A stretch of 64,000 bases of DNA from Sphingomicrobium arenosum (GCF_026157085.1 NZ_JANPVN010000001.1:2267001-2331000), one strand, 5' to 3'; counted from the stretch's first letter, positions 8,245-19,695 are shown. Numbers and translations: made by a program. Notes: generated by a model from the sequence alone, not told the origin.

Positions 8245-9279
8245 ATGTCTGCGCTGGGCGATGAGGATGCCCGCCGTGACAAGGCTACCGAGGAGGAGGC
8301 CCTCGACCCCCGCGCTCAGCGCCTGGGCCAGCGTGCCGAACCCCTCGGCGAGTCCCGACAGCCCGCCGCCGTCGATGGCATCGCCGTGGAACTTGCGCGC
8401 GAGGCCGAGCAGGCTGGCGGCCATGAGCTTGCCGCCGCCAAGGCTGATCAGTACGCCCGCCAGCCCGCCGCCGATCCCGGCGCCGAGGACGGGACGGGGC
8501 CAGCGGCCCTCGACTCCCCCACCGAGCTGCGCGCCCATCGCGATGCCGGCGCCGAGCACCGCGCCCTCGAGGCCGCCCGTGAAGTCGGCATGGGGGGTCG
8601 CGAGGAGCAGCGAGAAGCTGCCGCTGGCGAGGAGGTGGAAAAGGTCGCCGACAAGGAAGCCGCCGAGCGCGGCGCCGAGCGCGAGAAAGCCGAAGGGACG
8701 GGCAAGGATGCGGCTGGCGGCGGTCATGCCGAGGAGGAGGCCGAGTGCGCCCAGTCCGGCGACGCCCATGGTGATGACGGTCATCACCGTGACGATGACG
8801 AGCGCGGCATCGTTCCCGGTCGCCGCGATCATGCCATAGACGAGCCCGCCGACGAGCCCCGCGACGACACCGCCCAGCGTGCCGCCGAGAATGGCGCGTG
8901 CGCTGGAGATGGGGCGCGCTGTCGGCGATGACGAAGGCGTTGCCGCGCCGCCTTCCACCGGGGCGATGAAGCGATAGCCGCGGCCGCGCACGGTTTCGAT
9001 ATAGGTCGGCGCGGCGGCATCGTCGCCGAGCGCCTTGCGCACTTCCTTGATGGCCTGGGTGAGCGCTTCGTCCCCGACGGTGACGCCGGGCCAAACCTGC
9101 GCGAGCAACTCGTCCTTCGACAGGAGCTGGCCGGGATGGCGCGCTAGCACATCGAGCAGGTCGAAGGCGCGGGGCTGGAGCGCGATGGGGGTGTCGCCGC
9201 GCAGAAGGCGCGCTTCCCCCGGCTCGAGGGTGAAAGGGCCGAAGCGAATGGCGCGGGGCTCGGACATGGGCTCATTCAT
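8227..9279 (-). CDS. Membrane-bound winged-helix (OmpR/CadC-type) transcription regulator
   Basis: 350 residues from the ATG at 9279 (ATG at 9267 is equally possible). Residues about 5-105 form an OmpR-type winged-helix DNA-binding domain without a receiver domain: FGPFTLEPGEARLLRGDTP, QPRAFDLLDVLARHPGQLLS, then IKEVRKALGDD and YIETVRGRGYRFIAPV. The C-terminal two thirds is Gly/Ala/Leu-rich with several probable membrane helices. This is the CadC/ToxR layout, in which a membrane protein binds DNA directly. The sensing part is unusual: there is no periplasmic domain, just multiple Gly-rich helices. Target genes are unknown. Confidence 0.8.
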   Translation of the reverse strand: MNEPMSEPRAIRFGPFTLEPGEARLLRGDTPIALQPRAFDLLDVLARHPGQLLSKDELLAQVWPGVTVGDEALTQAIKEVRKALGDDAAAPTYIETVRGRGYRFIAPVEGGAATPSSSPTARPISSARAILGGTLGGVVAGLVGGLVYGMIAATGNDAALVIVTVMTVITMGVAGLGALGLLLGMTAASRILARPFGFLALGAALGGFLVGDLFHLLASGSFSLLLATPHADFTGGLEGAVLGAGIAMGAQLGGGVEGRWPRPVLGAGIGGGLAGVLISLGGGKLMAASLLGLARKFHGDAIDGGGLSGLAEGFGTLAQALSAGVEGLLLGSLVTAGILIAQRRHQPILS

Positions 9280-9372
9280 AGCAAAGGGCGGGAGGATGCC
9301 TAGCGGAGAGATTGTTCGCTGGCCGGAACGAGTGGCGACAAAGTGGGTTGATTTCGAGAAACCATCTCGCAT

Positions 9373-9401
9373 CTGCAAACAAACTGTGATACAGATGTCA
9401 T
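9373..9401 (+). promoter_or_regulatory. PhoB-box-like direct repeats before phoU
   Basis: Three 7-base units spaced 11 bases apart: CTGCAAA (9373-9379), CTGTGAT (9384-9390) and ATGTCAT (9395-9401). The last two match the PhoB consensus CTGTCAT at six of seven positions each with the correct 4-base spacer. The box ends three bases before the phoU ATG, closer than usual for an activating site. Confidence 0.5.
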
Positions 9402-9404
9402 ATT

Positions 9405-10103
9405 ATGGCAACGCAAATGAAACATTCCGTCCGCGCTTTCGATGAAGATCTGACCACGCTCCGCGACCTGATCGTGGAGATGGGGGGCATGGCCCGCACC
9501 GCGCTCGACGGCGCGATCCACGCGCTCGTCAAGAACGACCGCGCGCTCGCCGAAAAGGTGATCGCGGGCGATGCGGCGATCGACGCGCTCGAGGCGCGGA
9601 TCGACCAGTTCGCCATCCGCACCATCGCGCTGCGCGCGCCGATGGCCGACGACCTTCGCGACATCATCAGCGCGCTGAAGATCGCCAACGTGCTCGAGCG
9701 CGTGGCCGATTATGCCAAGAATATCGCGCGCCGCTCGCGCAAGGTGACCGATGAGGACGCCGATCCGCTGAAGGAACGGCTGGTGGTGCTGGCGAGCCTG
9801 TCGGGCGATCTCATCGACAAGGCGGTCAAGGCCTATGCGACCCGCGATGCCGACATGGCGACGCAGGTGTGCAAGGACGACGATGCGGTCGACACGCTCT
9901 ATGCCGCGATCTTCAAGGAGACGGTCGGCTATATGCGCGGCCATGCCGAGGAGGTCGACTGGGCCGCGCACGGCCTGTTCATCGCCAAGCATCTCGAGCG
10001 GATGGGCGACCAGGCGACCAATGTCGCCGAGATCGTCTATTATATGGAAACGGGCGAGCTATTGCCCGACCGCCCCAAACAGGACGAGGCGGCGGCGGAG
10101 TAG
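9405..10103 (+). CDS. phoU: Phosphate signalling protein PhoU
   Basis: 232 residues, two PhoU three-helix domains with MKHSVRAFDEDLTTLRDLI and, in the repeated metal-binding pattern, ERVADYAKNIARR and ERMGDQATNVAEIVYY (ExxxD). PhoU links the PstSCAB phosphate transporter to the PhoR kinase and prevents Pho regulon activity when phosphate is plentiful. An ATG at 9417 (MKHSVRAF) is the more conserved N-terminus and a fair alternative start. No pst or phoBR genes are beside it; a phosphate-type porin is convergent to it. Confidence 0.95.
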   Translation: MATQMKHSVRAFDEDLTTLRDLIVEMGGMARTALDGAIHALVKNDRALAEKVIAGDAAIDALEARIDQFAIRTIALRAPMADDLRDIISALKIANVLERVADYAKNIARRSRKVTDEDADPLKERLVVLASLSGDLIDKAVKAYATRDADMATQVCKDDDAVDTLYAAIFKETVGYMRGHAEEVDWAAHGLFIAKHLERMGDQATNVAEIVYYMETGELLPDRPKQDEAAAE

Positions 10104-10146
10104 ATCCGCGCGCCGCCCCGGCTCCCACTATTGCTGAACGCGTCGC

Positions 10147-11523
10147 CTAGAAGGCGAACTGCGCACGCGCGCCGATGACATCGGCCGCATAGTCGGTGTC
10201 GCCGTCGGCGGCCGGCGCCGCATCCTCATAGGTGATGTGCGCATAGTTCACGAGGAAGCGCAGATAGGCGTTGGGGTGCCACGAAAGCGCCGCCGCAATG
10301 GCATCCTGCGTGCCGCCGATCACGGCTTCGTCGCTGAGGTCGAGCCGGTCGTAACGCAGCACCGCCTGAACGGCGCCAAGGCCGTTCCAGCCGGCGTCGG
10401 TCGTGGGCTTCACGCTCTTGAAGGCGCCCGGCGAATAGCTGCGCGCATAGCCCGGCGTCAGCATGTAGCCGACCTCGGCATAGCCGCCGAAGAAGGTCGG
10501 ATTGTCGCCTGCGATCAGGTCGGGTCGCATCCAGTGGACCTCGCCCGCGGTGTGGAACCGGCCCATGAGCGCGGCGGCCTCGAGCCCGTAGCTCATCTCG
10601 CTGGTCGCGCCGAGGCTGCCGGTGTTGATGAGGCGCGTGTCGGGGATGTGGATGAAGGGGCGCTGGCGATAGCGCACGCTTTCGCTGTCATCGTCGAGAT
10701 CGCGCCAGTGAACCGAGCCGCCAAGATGCAGCTGGGTATCGCCGATCATCGGCGCGTAGACGGCGCGCGCATCGAGGCTGTAGGCCTGCGCCCCATCCTC
10801 GCCCAGATCGCCGATGTTCGACCCGAACAGCCCGCCCCAGACGTAAAGGTCGCCCGCATTGCCGTTCGCCGAGATGCCGAGGCGGCGCTCGAAACCGAAG
10901 GCGTCGGTGAAGGCGGCGCGCTCCATGAAGCTGATGTCGTTCGACGAGGTGATTTCCTCGAGGCTCTGGAAATTGTTGTGCTGGCCGAGCACCACGCCGA
11001 CGTCGCCGCCGTCATAATCGATGAAGGCGTCGGTGAAGGCGACTTCATTGTCGGCGAAGTCGAGTTCGAACTTGTAGCCGAAGTCGCCCGGGATATCGCC
11101 CGAGACGCCAAGGCGCGCGCGGCGCACTTCGGTCGCATTGCCGAAATCGCCCGAAAGGCCGTCGGGCGCGCCGACGCTGCCCATGTCGAACTGGAGACGG
11201 CCGCGCGGCTTCAAGCTCCAGCCGTCCGACTTCTTGAAGCTGGAGATCGCCGGGGTCTTGGCGGCGGCCTCGCTCGCGGCGGTAGCGGTCGTGGCTGCCA
11301 CGGCGGCCTCGCTGGTGGCGGCGTCGGCGGCGGCGGTGGCCTGTGCGGCCTGCGCCTCGGCGGCGGTCAGGCGGGCACGCAGCGCGGCGGTCTCGGCCTC
11401 GAGCGCTTCGAGACGCTCGAGCATGGCGCGGCTTTCCTCGGGGGTGAGGTCCTGCGCGGCGGCGGGCGTGGCGGTGAGCGCAAGGACAAAGCCCATTGCG
11501 GTGGTGGTGAACAGCTTGGCCAT
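10147..11523 (-). CDS. Phosphate-selective-type porin (OprO/OprP family)
   Basis: 458 residues from the ATG at 11523, giving a signal peptide MAKLFTTTAMGFVLALTATP ending in AAAQ. Residues about 30-95 form an Ala-rich coiled coil (MLERLEALEAETAALRARL), probably a trimer-forming periplasmic stalk. The remainder is an outer-membrane beta barrel starting at LKPRGRLQFDMG and ending with Phe (GARAQFAF), the C-terminal signature of porins. OprO/OprP-type channels pass phosphate or polyphosphate, although many sphingomonad members have no tested substrate. The nearby phoU and a PhoB-like box upstream support phosphate control. Confidence 0.9.
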   Translation of the reverse strand: MAKLFTTTAMGFVLALTATPAAAQDLTPEESRAMLERLEALEAETAALRARLTAAEAQAAQATAAADAATSEAAVAATTATAASEAAAKTPAISSFKKSDGWSLKPRGRLQFDMGSVGAPDGLSGDFGNATEVRRARLGVSGDIPGDFGYKFELDFADNEVAFTDAFIDYDGGDVGVVLGQHNNFQSLEEITSSNDISFMERAAFTDAFGFERRLGISANGNAGDLYVWGGLFGSNIGDLGEDGAQAYSLDARAVYAPMIGDTQLHLGGSVHWRDLDDDSESVRYRQRPFIHIPDTRLINTGSLGATSEMSYGLEAAALMGRFHTAGEVHWMRPDLIAGDNPTFFGGYAEVGYMLTPGYARSYSPGAFKSVKPTTDAGWNGLGAVQAVLRYDRLDLSDEAVIGGTQDAIAAALSWHPNAYLRFLVNYAHITYEDAAPAADGDTDYAADVIGARAQFAF

Positions 11524-11614
11524 GACGGCTCCCTCCCTTGGTGTCCCCCGGCGGGACCTATGTGACGTTGCGGTGTCCGTTCGACGACAAAGGCGAAAGC
11601 TTGATGGCGGGGAC

Positions 11615-11632
11615 GTGACGGTTCGATGACGC
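11615..11632 (-). promoter_or_regulatory. PhoB-box-like site upstream of the porin
   Basis: On the minus strand the sequence is GCGTCAT-CGAA-CCGTCAC: two 7-base half-sites with a 4-base spacer. They match the consensus CTGTCAT/CTGTCAC at five and six of seven positions. The site lies 92-109 bases upstream of the porin start, a normal distance for PhoB activation. Confidence 0.55.
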
Positions 11633-11708
11633 GCGGTAAGTTTGACGCAACAGGCGCGCAATGTGCCTGTCATCGGCGCGAGGCGGAGGTCGTGAGGATG
11701 GCGGCGGC

Positions 11709-11754
11709 GGGGCCAAGGCGGCTTGGCCCCGTCAGTCCTGTCGCTTCGCGCAGG
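11709..11754 (+). repeat. Two-hairpin repeat element, copy 1
   Basis: Hairpin 1 has arms GGGGCCAAG (11709-11717) and CTTGGCCCC (11722-11730) around loop GCGG. A linker GTCAGT follows, then hairpin 2 with arms CCTG-T-CGC and GCG-CAGG, with one bulged T. A second copy with the same loop, linker and bulge but different, still paired stem bases is at 51646-51696. The 313-base gap from 11524 to 11836 holds this element, the porin promoter region and the coxA terminator. Confidence 0.75.
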
Positions 11755-11780
11755 CTGGCTGCGGCTCGGGCTCTTTCGAC

Positions 11781-11812
11781 AAAAGAAAAAGCCGCCCGGT
11801 GTCCCGGACGGC
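11781..11812 (-). terminator. Rho-independent terminator of coxBA
   Basis: On the minus strand a 9-bp stem (GCCGTCCGG with CCGGGCGGC, one G-U pair, short loop) is followed by TTTTTCTTTT. It begins 24 bases after the coxA stop. Confidence 0.9.
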
Positions 11813-11836
11813 TTTGTCTTTTGCGCTGGCCCTCGC

Positions 11837-14556
<2,720 letters not shown>

Positions 14557-14729
14557 CCTAGGTCTGTCAGTTGTGGGCGCGCGGAGATGCGCGACCCCTA
14601 TCGCGAATTGCGGCCTCTATAGTCGGCACATCTCTATTGCTCAAGGCCGCAAAAAGGGCGGGGCGGCGCGACTTTACGATGACGCGCGCGCGACCTATGT
14701 GCGGGAGCAGGAAGACAAAGGGAAAAGCG

Positions 14730-15308
14730 ATGACCCAAGAGGAAGTTTTGGCCGAATTCCGTAGCGCCGATGCGCTGCTGGAAGGACATTTCATCCTCTC
14801 CTCGGGAAAGCGCAGCGCCGCCTACCTCCAATGCGCACGCGTACTGATGGAGCCGGCGCGCGCCGCCCGCCTCGCCGAGGCGCTGGCTGCAAAAATCCCC
14901 GCCGAGCTGCGCGACTCCATCGACGCCGTCGTCTCGCCAGCGATGGGCGGGGTGATCATCGGGCACGAAATGGGCCGCGCGCTGGGCAAGCCCGCCATGT
15001 TCCTCGAACGCCCCGAGGGTAGCTTCCACCTGCGCCGCGGATTCGCGCTCGACAAGGGCGCCAAGGTGCTGATGGTCGAGGACGTCGTCACCACCGGCCT
15101 GTCGAGCCGCGAGGCGATCGACGCGGTGGGGCGCGAGGGCGGCGAGGTCGTGGGCGAGGTCAGCCTCGTCGATCGCGGCGGGGGGACGAGCCTCGGCGTG
15201 CCCTATTGGTGCCTGATGGAACTCGACATCCCAGCCTACGATCCCGACGCGCTGCCCCCCGAACTGGCGGCGATCCCCGCAGTGAAGCCGGGAAGCCGCG
15301 CGTCGTGA
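14730..15308 (+). CDS. pyrE: Orotate phosphoribosyltransferase
   Basis: 192 residues from the ATG at 14730; the longer upstream frame is not conserved-looking. It converts orotate and PRPP to OMP in pyrimidine synthesis. The PRPP loop is VLMVEDVVTTGLSS, and the start MTQEEVLAEFRSADALLEGH and FILSSGKRSAAYLQC are typical. The TGA overlaps the GTG start of the next gene. It shares the 173-base gap with divergent coxB. Confidence 0.96.
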   Translation: MTQEEVLAEFRSADALLEGHFILSSGKRSAAYLQCARVLMEPARAARLAEALAAKIPAELRDSIDAVVSPAMGGVIIGHEMGRALGKPAMFLERPEGSFHLRRGFALDKGAKVLMVEDVVTTGLSSREAIDAVGREGGEVVGEVSLVDRGGGTSLGVPYWCLMELDIPAYDPDALPPELAAIPAVKPGSRAS

Positions 15309-16342
15309 AGGCGCTCCTCCCGCTTCTGTCGATCGCGCTCGCGGGCTGTGTCGTGGCGACCCCCGAGCCGCAACCCGAGCTGGCCGAGGTCGCGGCCACC
15401 GATGCCGTCGCCGCGGTGCTCGAGCGGTACCAGTTCGATGGCGAGGTGGCGGTCTCCTACGGCGGCGCGCGGCCCGATTATCGCTATGCCGCGAGCGGCG
15501 CCGAGCAGCGCTGGCCCTGGGCGTCGGTGACCAAGCAGGTGGTGGCGACCATCGTCATGCAGGAAGTGGCCAAAGGGCGCCTCGACCTCGATGCGCCGGT
15601 GTCGACCTATCTTGCCGACTGGCCCGAGAGCCCCCTGGTCGCGCCGAGCCTGCGGCAATTGCTCCAGCACCAGTCGGGCCTCTACGACCCCGAGGACGAT
15701 CCCGCCTTCGACTGGAAAGAGGCGCTGCCGCTCGATCCGATGATGTGCGTGGCACGACGCAGCGTGGCGCCGGGCGGCGCCTTCGATTATACCAATTGCG
15801 ATACGCTGCTCGTCGCCCGGGTGCTCGAGCGCACTACCGACGATGATATCGAGGCGCTGTGGCAGTCGCGGATCGCGCAGCCGGTCGGTCTTGAACAGTC
15901 GGGCTTCGCGACCCCGCGCACCCGGCTGGGGCCGAGCGTCAACGGTACGCTCGCGGCGCAGATCGCTCATTATGGCGCGGCCGGCGGGCTGGCCGGAACG
16001 GCGAGCGACCTCCTCGCCTTCGACCATGCGCTGATGGACGGGCGCCTGCTGCCCGAGGCGGCGCGCGCCGAGATGTGGACCGGCAATCCGGCGATCGGCT
16101 ATGCCGCGCTCGGCCAATGGGCATTCGAGGCCCCGCTCGCAGGCTGCGACGGGCCGGTGCGGATCATCGAGCGGCGCGGCGCCATCGGCGGCTACCAGGC
16201 GCGCAACTTCATCCTGCCCGATCGCGATGTTGCGATGGTCGCCTTCATCGGCCGGGGCGAGGGCGACTATGCGTTCGGCGAGATCTGGATGGGCGAGGGG
16301 CTGTCGTTCGAGATGCTGTCGGCGGCGGCCTGCGCCTCATGA
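15305..16342 (+). CDS. Serine hydrolase lipoprotein, beta-lactamase/AmpC-type fold
   Basis: 345 residues from the GTG at 15305, which overlaps the pyrE stop (GTGA). A signal sequence ends in the lipobox LAGC (about residues 11-14), so the product is probably lipid-anchored. The serine beta-lactamase-like motifs are ASVTKQVV (SxxK) and FDYTNCDTLLVARVLE (YxN). The family includes class C beta-lactamases, D-alanyl carboxypeptidases and esterases, and sequence alone does not say which. It sits between pyrE and pdxJ with overlaps at both ends, so it is cotranscribed with core metabolic genes. Confidence 0.83.
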   Translation: MKALLPLLSIALAGCVVATPEPQPELAEVAATDAVAAVLERYQFDGEVAVSYGGARPDYRYAASGAEQRWPWASVTKQVVATIVMQEVAKGRLDLDAPVSTYLADWPESPLVAPSLRQLLQHQSGLYDPEDDPAFDWKEALPLDPMMCVARRSVAPGGAFDYTNCDTLLVARVLERTTDDDIEALWQSRIAQPVGLEQSGFATPRTRLGPSVNGTLAAQIAHYGAAGGLAGTASDLLAFDHALMDGRLLPEAARAEMWTGNPAIGYAALGQWAFEAPLAGCDGPVRIIERRGAIGGYQARNFILPDRDVAMVAFIGRGEGDYAFGEIWMGEGLSFEMLSAAACAS

Positions 16343-17094
16343 CCATGGCGCCGCGCCCCACCACCCTGCGCCTCGGGGTCAATATCGACCATGTCGCGAC
16401 GGTCAGGAACGCGCGCGGGGGCGATCATCCCGATCCCGTCCGCGCCGCCGAGATCGTGGCGCGCGTCGGCGGCGACGGCATCACCGCGCACCTGCGTGAG
16501 GATCGGCGGCATATCCGCGACGACGACTTGCAGCGTATCCAGCAGGCGACCGACCTGCCGCTCAATCTGGAAATGGCGGCGACCGAGGAAATGCTCGAGA
16601 TCGCGCTCCGCCACCGCCCCCACGCCGCCTGCATCGTGCCCGAGAAGCGCGAGGAGCGGACCACCGAGGGCGGGCTCGATGCCGACGGCCTTCACAACCA
16701 GCTCGCCCCCATCGTCACGCGCCTCACCGAAGCGGGCATTCGCGTCTCGCTGTTCATCGAGGCGCAGGAACGCCAGCTCGACGCCGCGCTCCGCCTCGGC
16801 GCGCCGGTGGTCGAATTTCACACGGGCGAATATGCTCATGCCTTTCTCGACGGCGATGCGCCGCGACTGGAGCGCGAATTGAAGCGCATCGCCGACATGG
16901 CGGCGCTGGCAGCCAAGAACGGCATCGAGCCGCATGCGGGACATGGGCTGACCTACGAGAATGTGCAGCCGATCGCGGCAATCCCCCAGATCGCCGAGCT
17001 CAACATCGGCCATTATCTCGTAGGCGAGGCGATTTTCGTCGGGCTGGAGGCGGCGGTGCGGCGGATGCGCGAATTGATGGACGCGGCGCGGTGA
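16339..17094 (+). CDS. pdxJ: Pyridoxine 5'-phosphate synthase
   Basis: 251 residues from the ATG at 16339 overlapping the preceding stop (the ATG at 16345 is an alternative). PdxJ condenses 1-deoxyxylulose 5-phosphate and 3-amino-1-hydroxyacetone phosphate to pyridoxine 5'-phosphate. The signature GVNIDHVATVRNARGG is near the N-terminus, with EFHTGEYAHAF and GIEPHAGHGLTYENV later, all typical. The pdxJ-acpS order is common in proteobacteria. Confidence 0.97.
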   Translation: MTMAPRPTTLRLGVNIDHVATVRNARGGDHPDPVRAAEIVARVGGDGITAHLREDRRHIRDDDLQRIQQATDLPLNLEMAATEEMLEIALRHRPHAACIVPEKREERTTEGGLDADGLHNQLAPIVTRLTEAGIRVSLFIEAQERQLDAALRLGAPVVEFHTGEYAHAFLDGDAPRLERELKRIADMAALAAKNGIEPHAGHGLTYENVQPIAAIPQIAELNIGHYLVGEAIFVGLEAAVRRMRELMDAAR

Positions 17095-17108
17095 ACTTGC
17101 TGCATTTC

Positions 17109-17193
17109 CGTCGCCCCAGCGAAGGCTGGGGCCCATGCCAGAGACCTTCCGCGATGCCTCGGGGCATGGATCCCAGCCTTCGCTGGGATGACG
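17109..17193. repeat. Extragenic palindromic element, inverted pair
   Basis: Two 31-base arms (17109-17139 and 17163-17193) are inverted copies of each other, separated by 23 bases. Each arm contains its own small hairpin CCCAGC-GAAG-GCTGGG. Flanking bases differ between arms in a paired way (GC...GC in one, AT...AT in the other). This is the REP-type palindrome widespread between genes in sphingomonads and related alphaproteobacteria. It fills the gap between pdxJ and acpS. Confidence 0.9.
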
Positions 17194-17209
17194 CGAAAAG
17201 AGGCGCGTC

Positions 17210-17623
17210 ATGATCATCGGGCTGGGCAGCGACCTGTGCAACATCGAGCGCATCGCCAATTCGCTCGAACGGTTCGGCGAGCGCTTCGAGGAGCGCGTCT
17301 TCACCGAGGTCGAGCGCGCCAAGGCCCGCCGCCGCCCGTTCACCATCGCCGGCACCTATGCCAAGCGCTTTGCCGCCAAGGAGGCCTTTTCCAAGGCGGT
17401 CGGCACCGGCTTCAAGCGCGGCGTCTATATGAAGGACATCGGCGTCGTGAACGCGCCGTCGGGGGCGCCGACGCTGGCGCTGACCGGCGGGGCGGCGGCG
17501 CGGCTTGACGAATTGACCCCCGTTGGCCACCGCGTCACCGTCCATGTGACGCTGACCGACGATCACCCCTGGGCGCAGGCCTTCGTGATCCTCGAGGCGC
17601 ATCCGATCAGAGAAGAAACGTGA
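17210..17623 (+). CDS. acpS: Holo-[acyl-carrier-protein] synthase
   Basis: 137 residues. It transfers 4'-phosphopantetheine from CoA to acyl carrier protein. The Mg-binding start [20 protein letters not shown] and the motif [15 protein letters not shown] are intact. Its TGA overlaps the GTG start of lepB. Confidence 0.97.
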   Translation: MIIGLGSDLCNIERIANSLERFGERFEERVFTEVERAKARRRPFTIAGTYAKRFAAKEAFSKAVGTGFKRGVYMKDIGVVNAPSGAPTLALTGGAAARLDELTPVGHRVTVHVTLTDDHPWAQAFVILEAHPIREET

Positions 17624-18585
17624 CAGACCCCGCCCCGACTGCCGAAACACCCAATGCCGACACGCCCGCGCCGTCGCCCGACACCCGCAAGCCGCGTTCG
17701 GCGGGCGAGTTGGGGCGCTTCGTCTGGCGTGAGTTGAAGGGGCTGTTCTGGGTCATGCTGGCGGTGCTGGGCTTCCACAGCTTCATCGCCAAGCCCTTCT
17801 ATATCCCGAGCGAATCGATGATGCCGATCCTGCTCGAGGGCGACCGGCTGGTCGTGTCCAAATTTCCTTACGGCTATTCCAACGTCAGCCCGACCATCCC
17901 CAATCCGGCGGCGTTGTCGCGCATGCTCATCATGCGCGGGCCCGCCGAGCCGTGGAGCGTGACCTTGCCGCCGATCGAAGGGCGCCTGTTCGGTCGCTAT
18001 CCGACGCGCGGCGATATCGTCATCGTCACCCCGCCGGGGCGAAGCGACGATTATATCAAGCGCGTCATCGGCCTGCCCGGGGACACGGTGGCGATCACCG
18101 GCGGGCGGCTCGTATTGAACGGCAAGCAGGTGAGCGCCGAGCGCCGCCCCGCCGCGCTCATCCCGGTCGATCCCAATGCGCCCTGCCACCTAATGGACGG
18201 CACGCGGGTCAAGGGCGGCGACGGCGCGCTCTACTGCCGCCTGCCGATCGTGCGCGAAACGCTGCCGAACGGCGTGAGCTACGACACGGTCGACCTCGGC
18301 TATCGCCGGTCGAGCGACGAGTTCGGGCCGATCACGGTACCCGAAGGCCATGTCTTCCTCCTCGGCGACAATCGCGACAGTTCGGCCGACAGCCGCGTCG
18401 CGCTCGAACAGGGCGGGCTCGGTGGGCCGGTGCGGGTCGAACAGATCGGCGGGCGCGCCGAATTCATCACCTTCAGCCTCGACGGCACGACCAGCCTCAA
18501 TCCGGCGAGCTGGTGGGCAAGCTTGCGCGACGGGCGCAGCTGGTCCAGCCTGCGAACCTCTCCCAGCCAAGGGACCAGCGACTAA
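17620..18585 (+). CDS. lepB: Signal peptidase I
   Basis: 321 residues from the GTG at 17620. It has one N-terminal membrane helix after a Pro/Thr-rich cytoplasmic tail of about 45 residues, and the catalytic domain faces the periplasm. Catalytic Ser is in [19 protein letters not shown] and catalytic Lys in [15 protein letters not shown]; the family box [11 protein letters not shown] is present. It cleaves signal peptides of exported proteins. The acpS-lepB pairing is usual; rnc, often next, is replaced here by an AI-2E transporter family gene. Confidence 0.97.
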   Translation: MTDPAPTAETPNADTPAPSPDTRKPRSAGELGRFVWRELKGLFWVMLAVLGFHSFIAKPFYIPSESMMPILLEGDRLVVSKFPYGYSNVSPTIPNPAALSRMLIMRGPAEPWSVTLPPIEGRLFGRYPTRGDIVIVTPPGRSDDYIKRVIGLPGDTVAITGGRLVLNGKQVSAERRPAALIPVDPNAPCHLMDGTRVKGGDGALYCRLPIVRETLPNGVSYDTVDLGYRRSSDEFGPITVPEGHVFLLGDNRDSSADSRVALEQGGLGGPVRVEQIGGRAEFITFSLDGTTSLNPASWWASLRDGRSWSSLRTSPSQGTSD

Positions 18586-19695
18586 ATGAGCCAGCCCCCC
18601 GAAGCGCAGACCGCCGGACCCACCGAGATCGAGGATCCGCGGCTGCGCTTCGAGGTGAAGCGGGCATTGGTGTGGATCGGGCTGGTGCTGCTGGCGGTCG
18701 GCGTCATCATGCTCGCCGCGCCGCTTCTCCTCATCGTCGGCGGACTGGTGTTCGCGGTGCTGCTCGATGGCGGCACGCGGCTCTTGGGCAAGGTGCTGCC
18801 GATCGCGCGGGGCCTGCGGCTGCTCCTTGTCGTCCTCGCCTTCTTCGGCTTTCTCGGCTGGACCGTCTGGTATGCGGGGACCAGCTTCGTCGACCAGTTC
18901 GCGGCGCTGCGCGACACGGTGGTGACGCAGTTCGAGCGCTTGCTCCAATGGGGCGACCGGGCGGGGTTGATCACCGACCTCACGCTCGACCGGGTCGAGG
19001 GGCAATTGTTCGAATCGGTCGGGCGGGTGACCAGCATCCTCGGCACCGCGCTGGGCGCGCTGACGGGGGCGCTGCTGATGGTGGTCATCGGCATCTTCAT
19101 CGCCGCCGAGCCGCGGCTCTACGACCGCGGGGTGGCATGGATGCTGCCGACGCGGTTGCGGCCCAAATTCTACGAGATTTCGGACCATGTCGGCTATGCG
19201 CTCCGCCGCCTGCTCGCGGGGCGCCTCCTCGGCATGTTCATCGAGGGAGTGTTCACCTATGTCATGCTGACACTGGGCGCGCGGCTGATCGGGCTGGAGC
19301 CCTTCGCGCTGGCGGCGCTGCTGGCGCTGCTGACGGGCCTGCTCGCCTTCATCCCCAATGTCGGCGCCTTCGTGTCGGGCGTTCTGATGGTGGCGGTGGG
19401 CTTTTCGCAATCGAACGAGGCGGGCTTCTACGCCATCTTCGTCTATCTCTTCGTCCAGAATTTCGACGGCTATGTCGTCATCCCCATGATCGCCAAGAAG
19501 ACCGTCGACCTCGCGCCCGCGCTGGTGCTGGCGATGCAGATCGTGATGGGGACGCTGTTCGGCATCCTCGGCCTCTTGCTGGCCGACCCGCTGATCGCGG
19601 CGATCAAGGCCGCGCTCGAGCAATATTCGAAGGTCACCCCGGGCAAGAGCGACGCCCTACCGCCCAAGACAAAACGCCCGGCCAGCGAGGGCTGA
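18586..19695 (+). CDS. AI-2E family transporter (PerM/YdiK-like)
   Basis: 369 residues with about seven or eight membrane segments: a cluster at 25-95, a periplasmic helical region, and a second cluster from about 155 with LIGLEPFALAALLALLTG and FIPNVGAFVSG, a family signature. Family members have been linked to AI-2 or ion export, but most have no tested substrate, so the family name should not be read as a function. The ATG directly follows the lepB stop. The last bases include one arm of a terminator serving the convergent FKBP gene. Confidence 0.87.
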   Translation: MSQPPEAQTAGPTEIEDPRLRFEVKRALVWIGLVLLAVGVIMLAAPLLLIVGGLVFAVLLDGGTRLLGKVLPIARGLRLLLVVLAFFGFLGWTVWYAGTSFVDQFAALRDTVVTQFERLLQWGDRAGLITDLTLDRVEGQLFESVGRVTSILGTALGALTGALLMVVIGIFIAAEPRLYDRGVAWMLPTRLRPKFYEISDHVGYALRRLLAGRLLGMFIEGVFTYVMLTLGARLIGLEPFALAALLALLTGLLAFIPNVGAFVSGVLMVAVGFSQSNEAGFYAIFVYLFVQNFDGYVVIPMIAKKTVDLAPALVLAMQIVMGTLFGILGLLLADPLIAAIKAALEQYSKVTPGKSDALPPKTKRPASEG

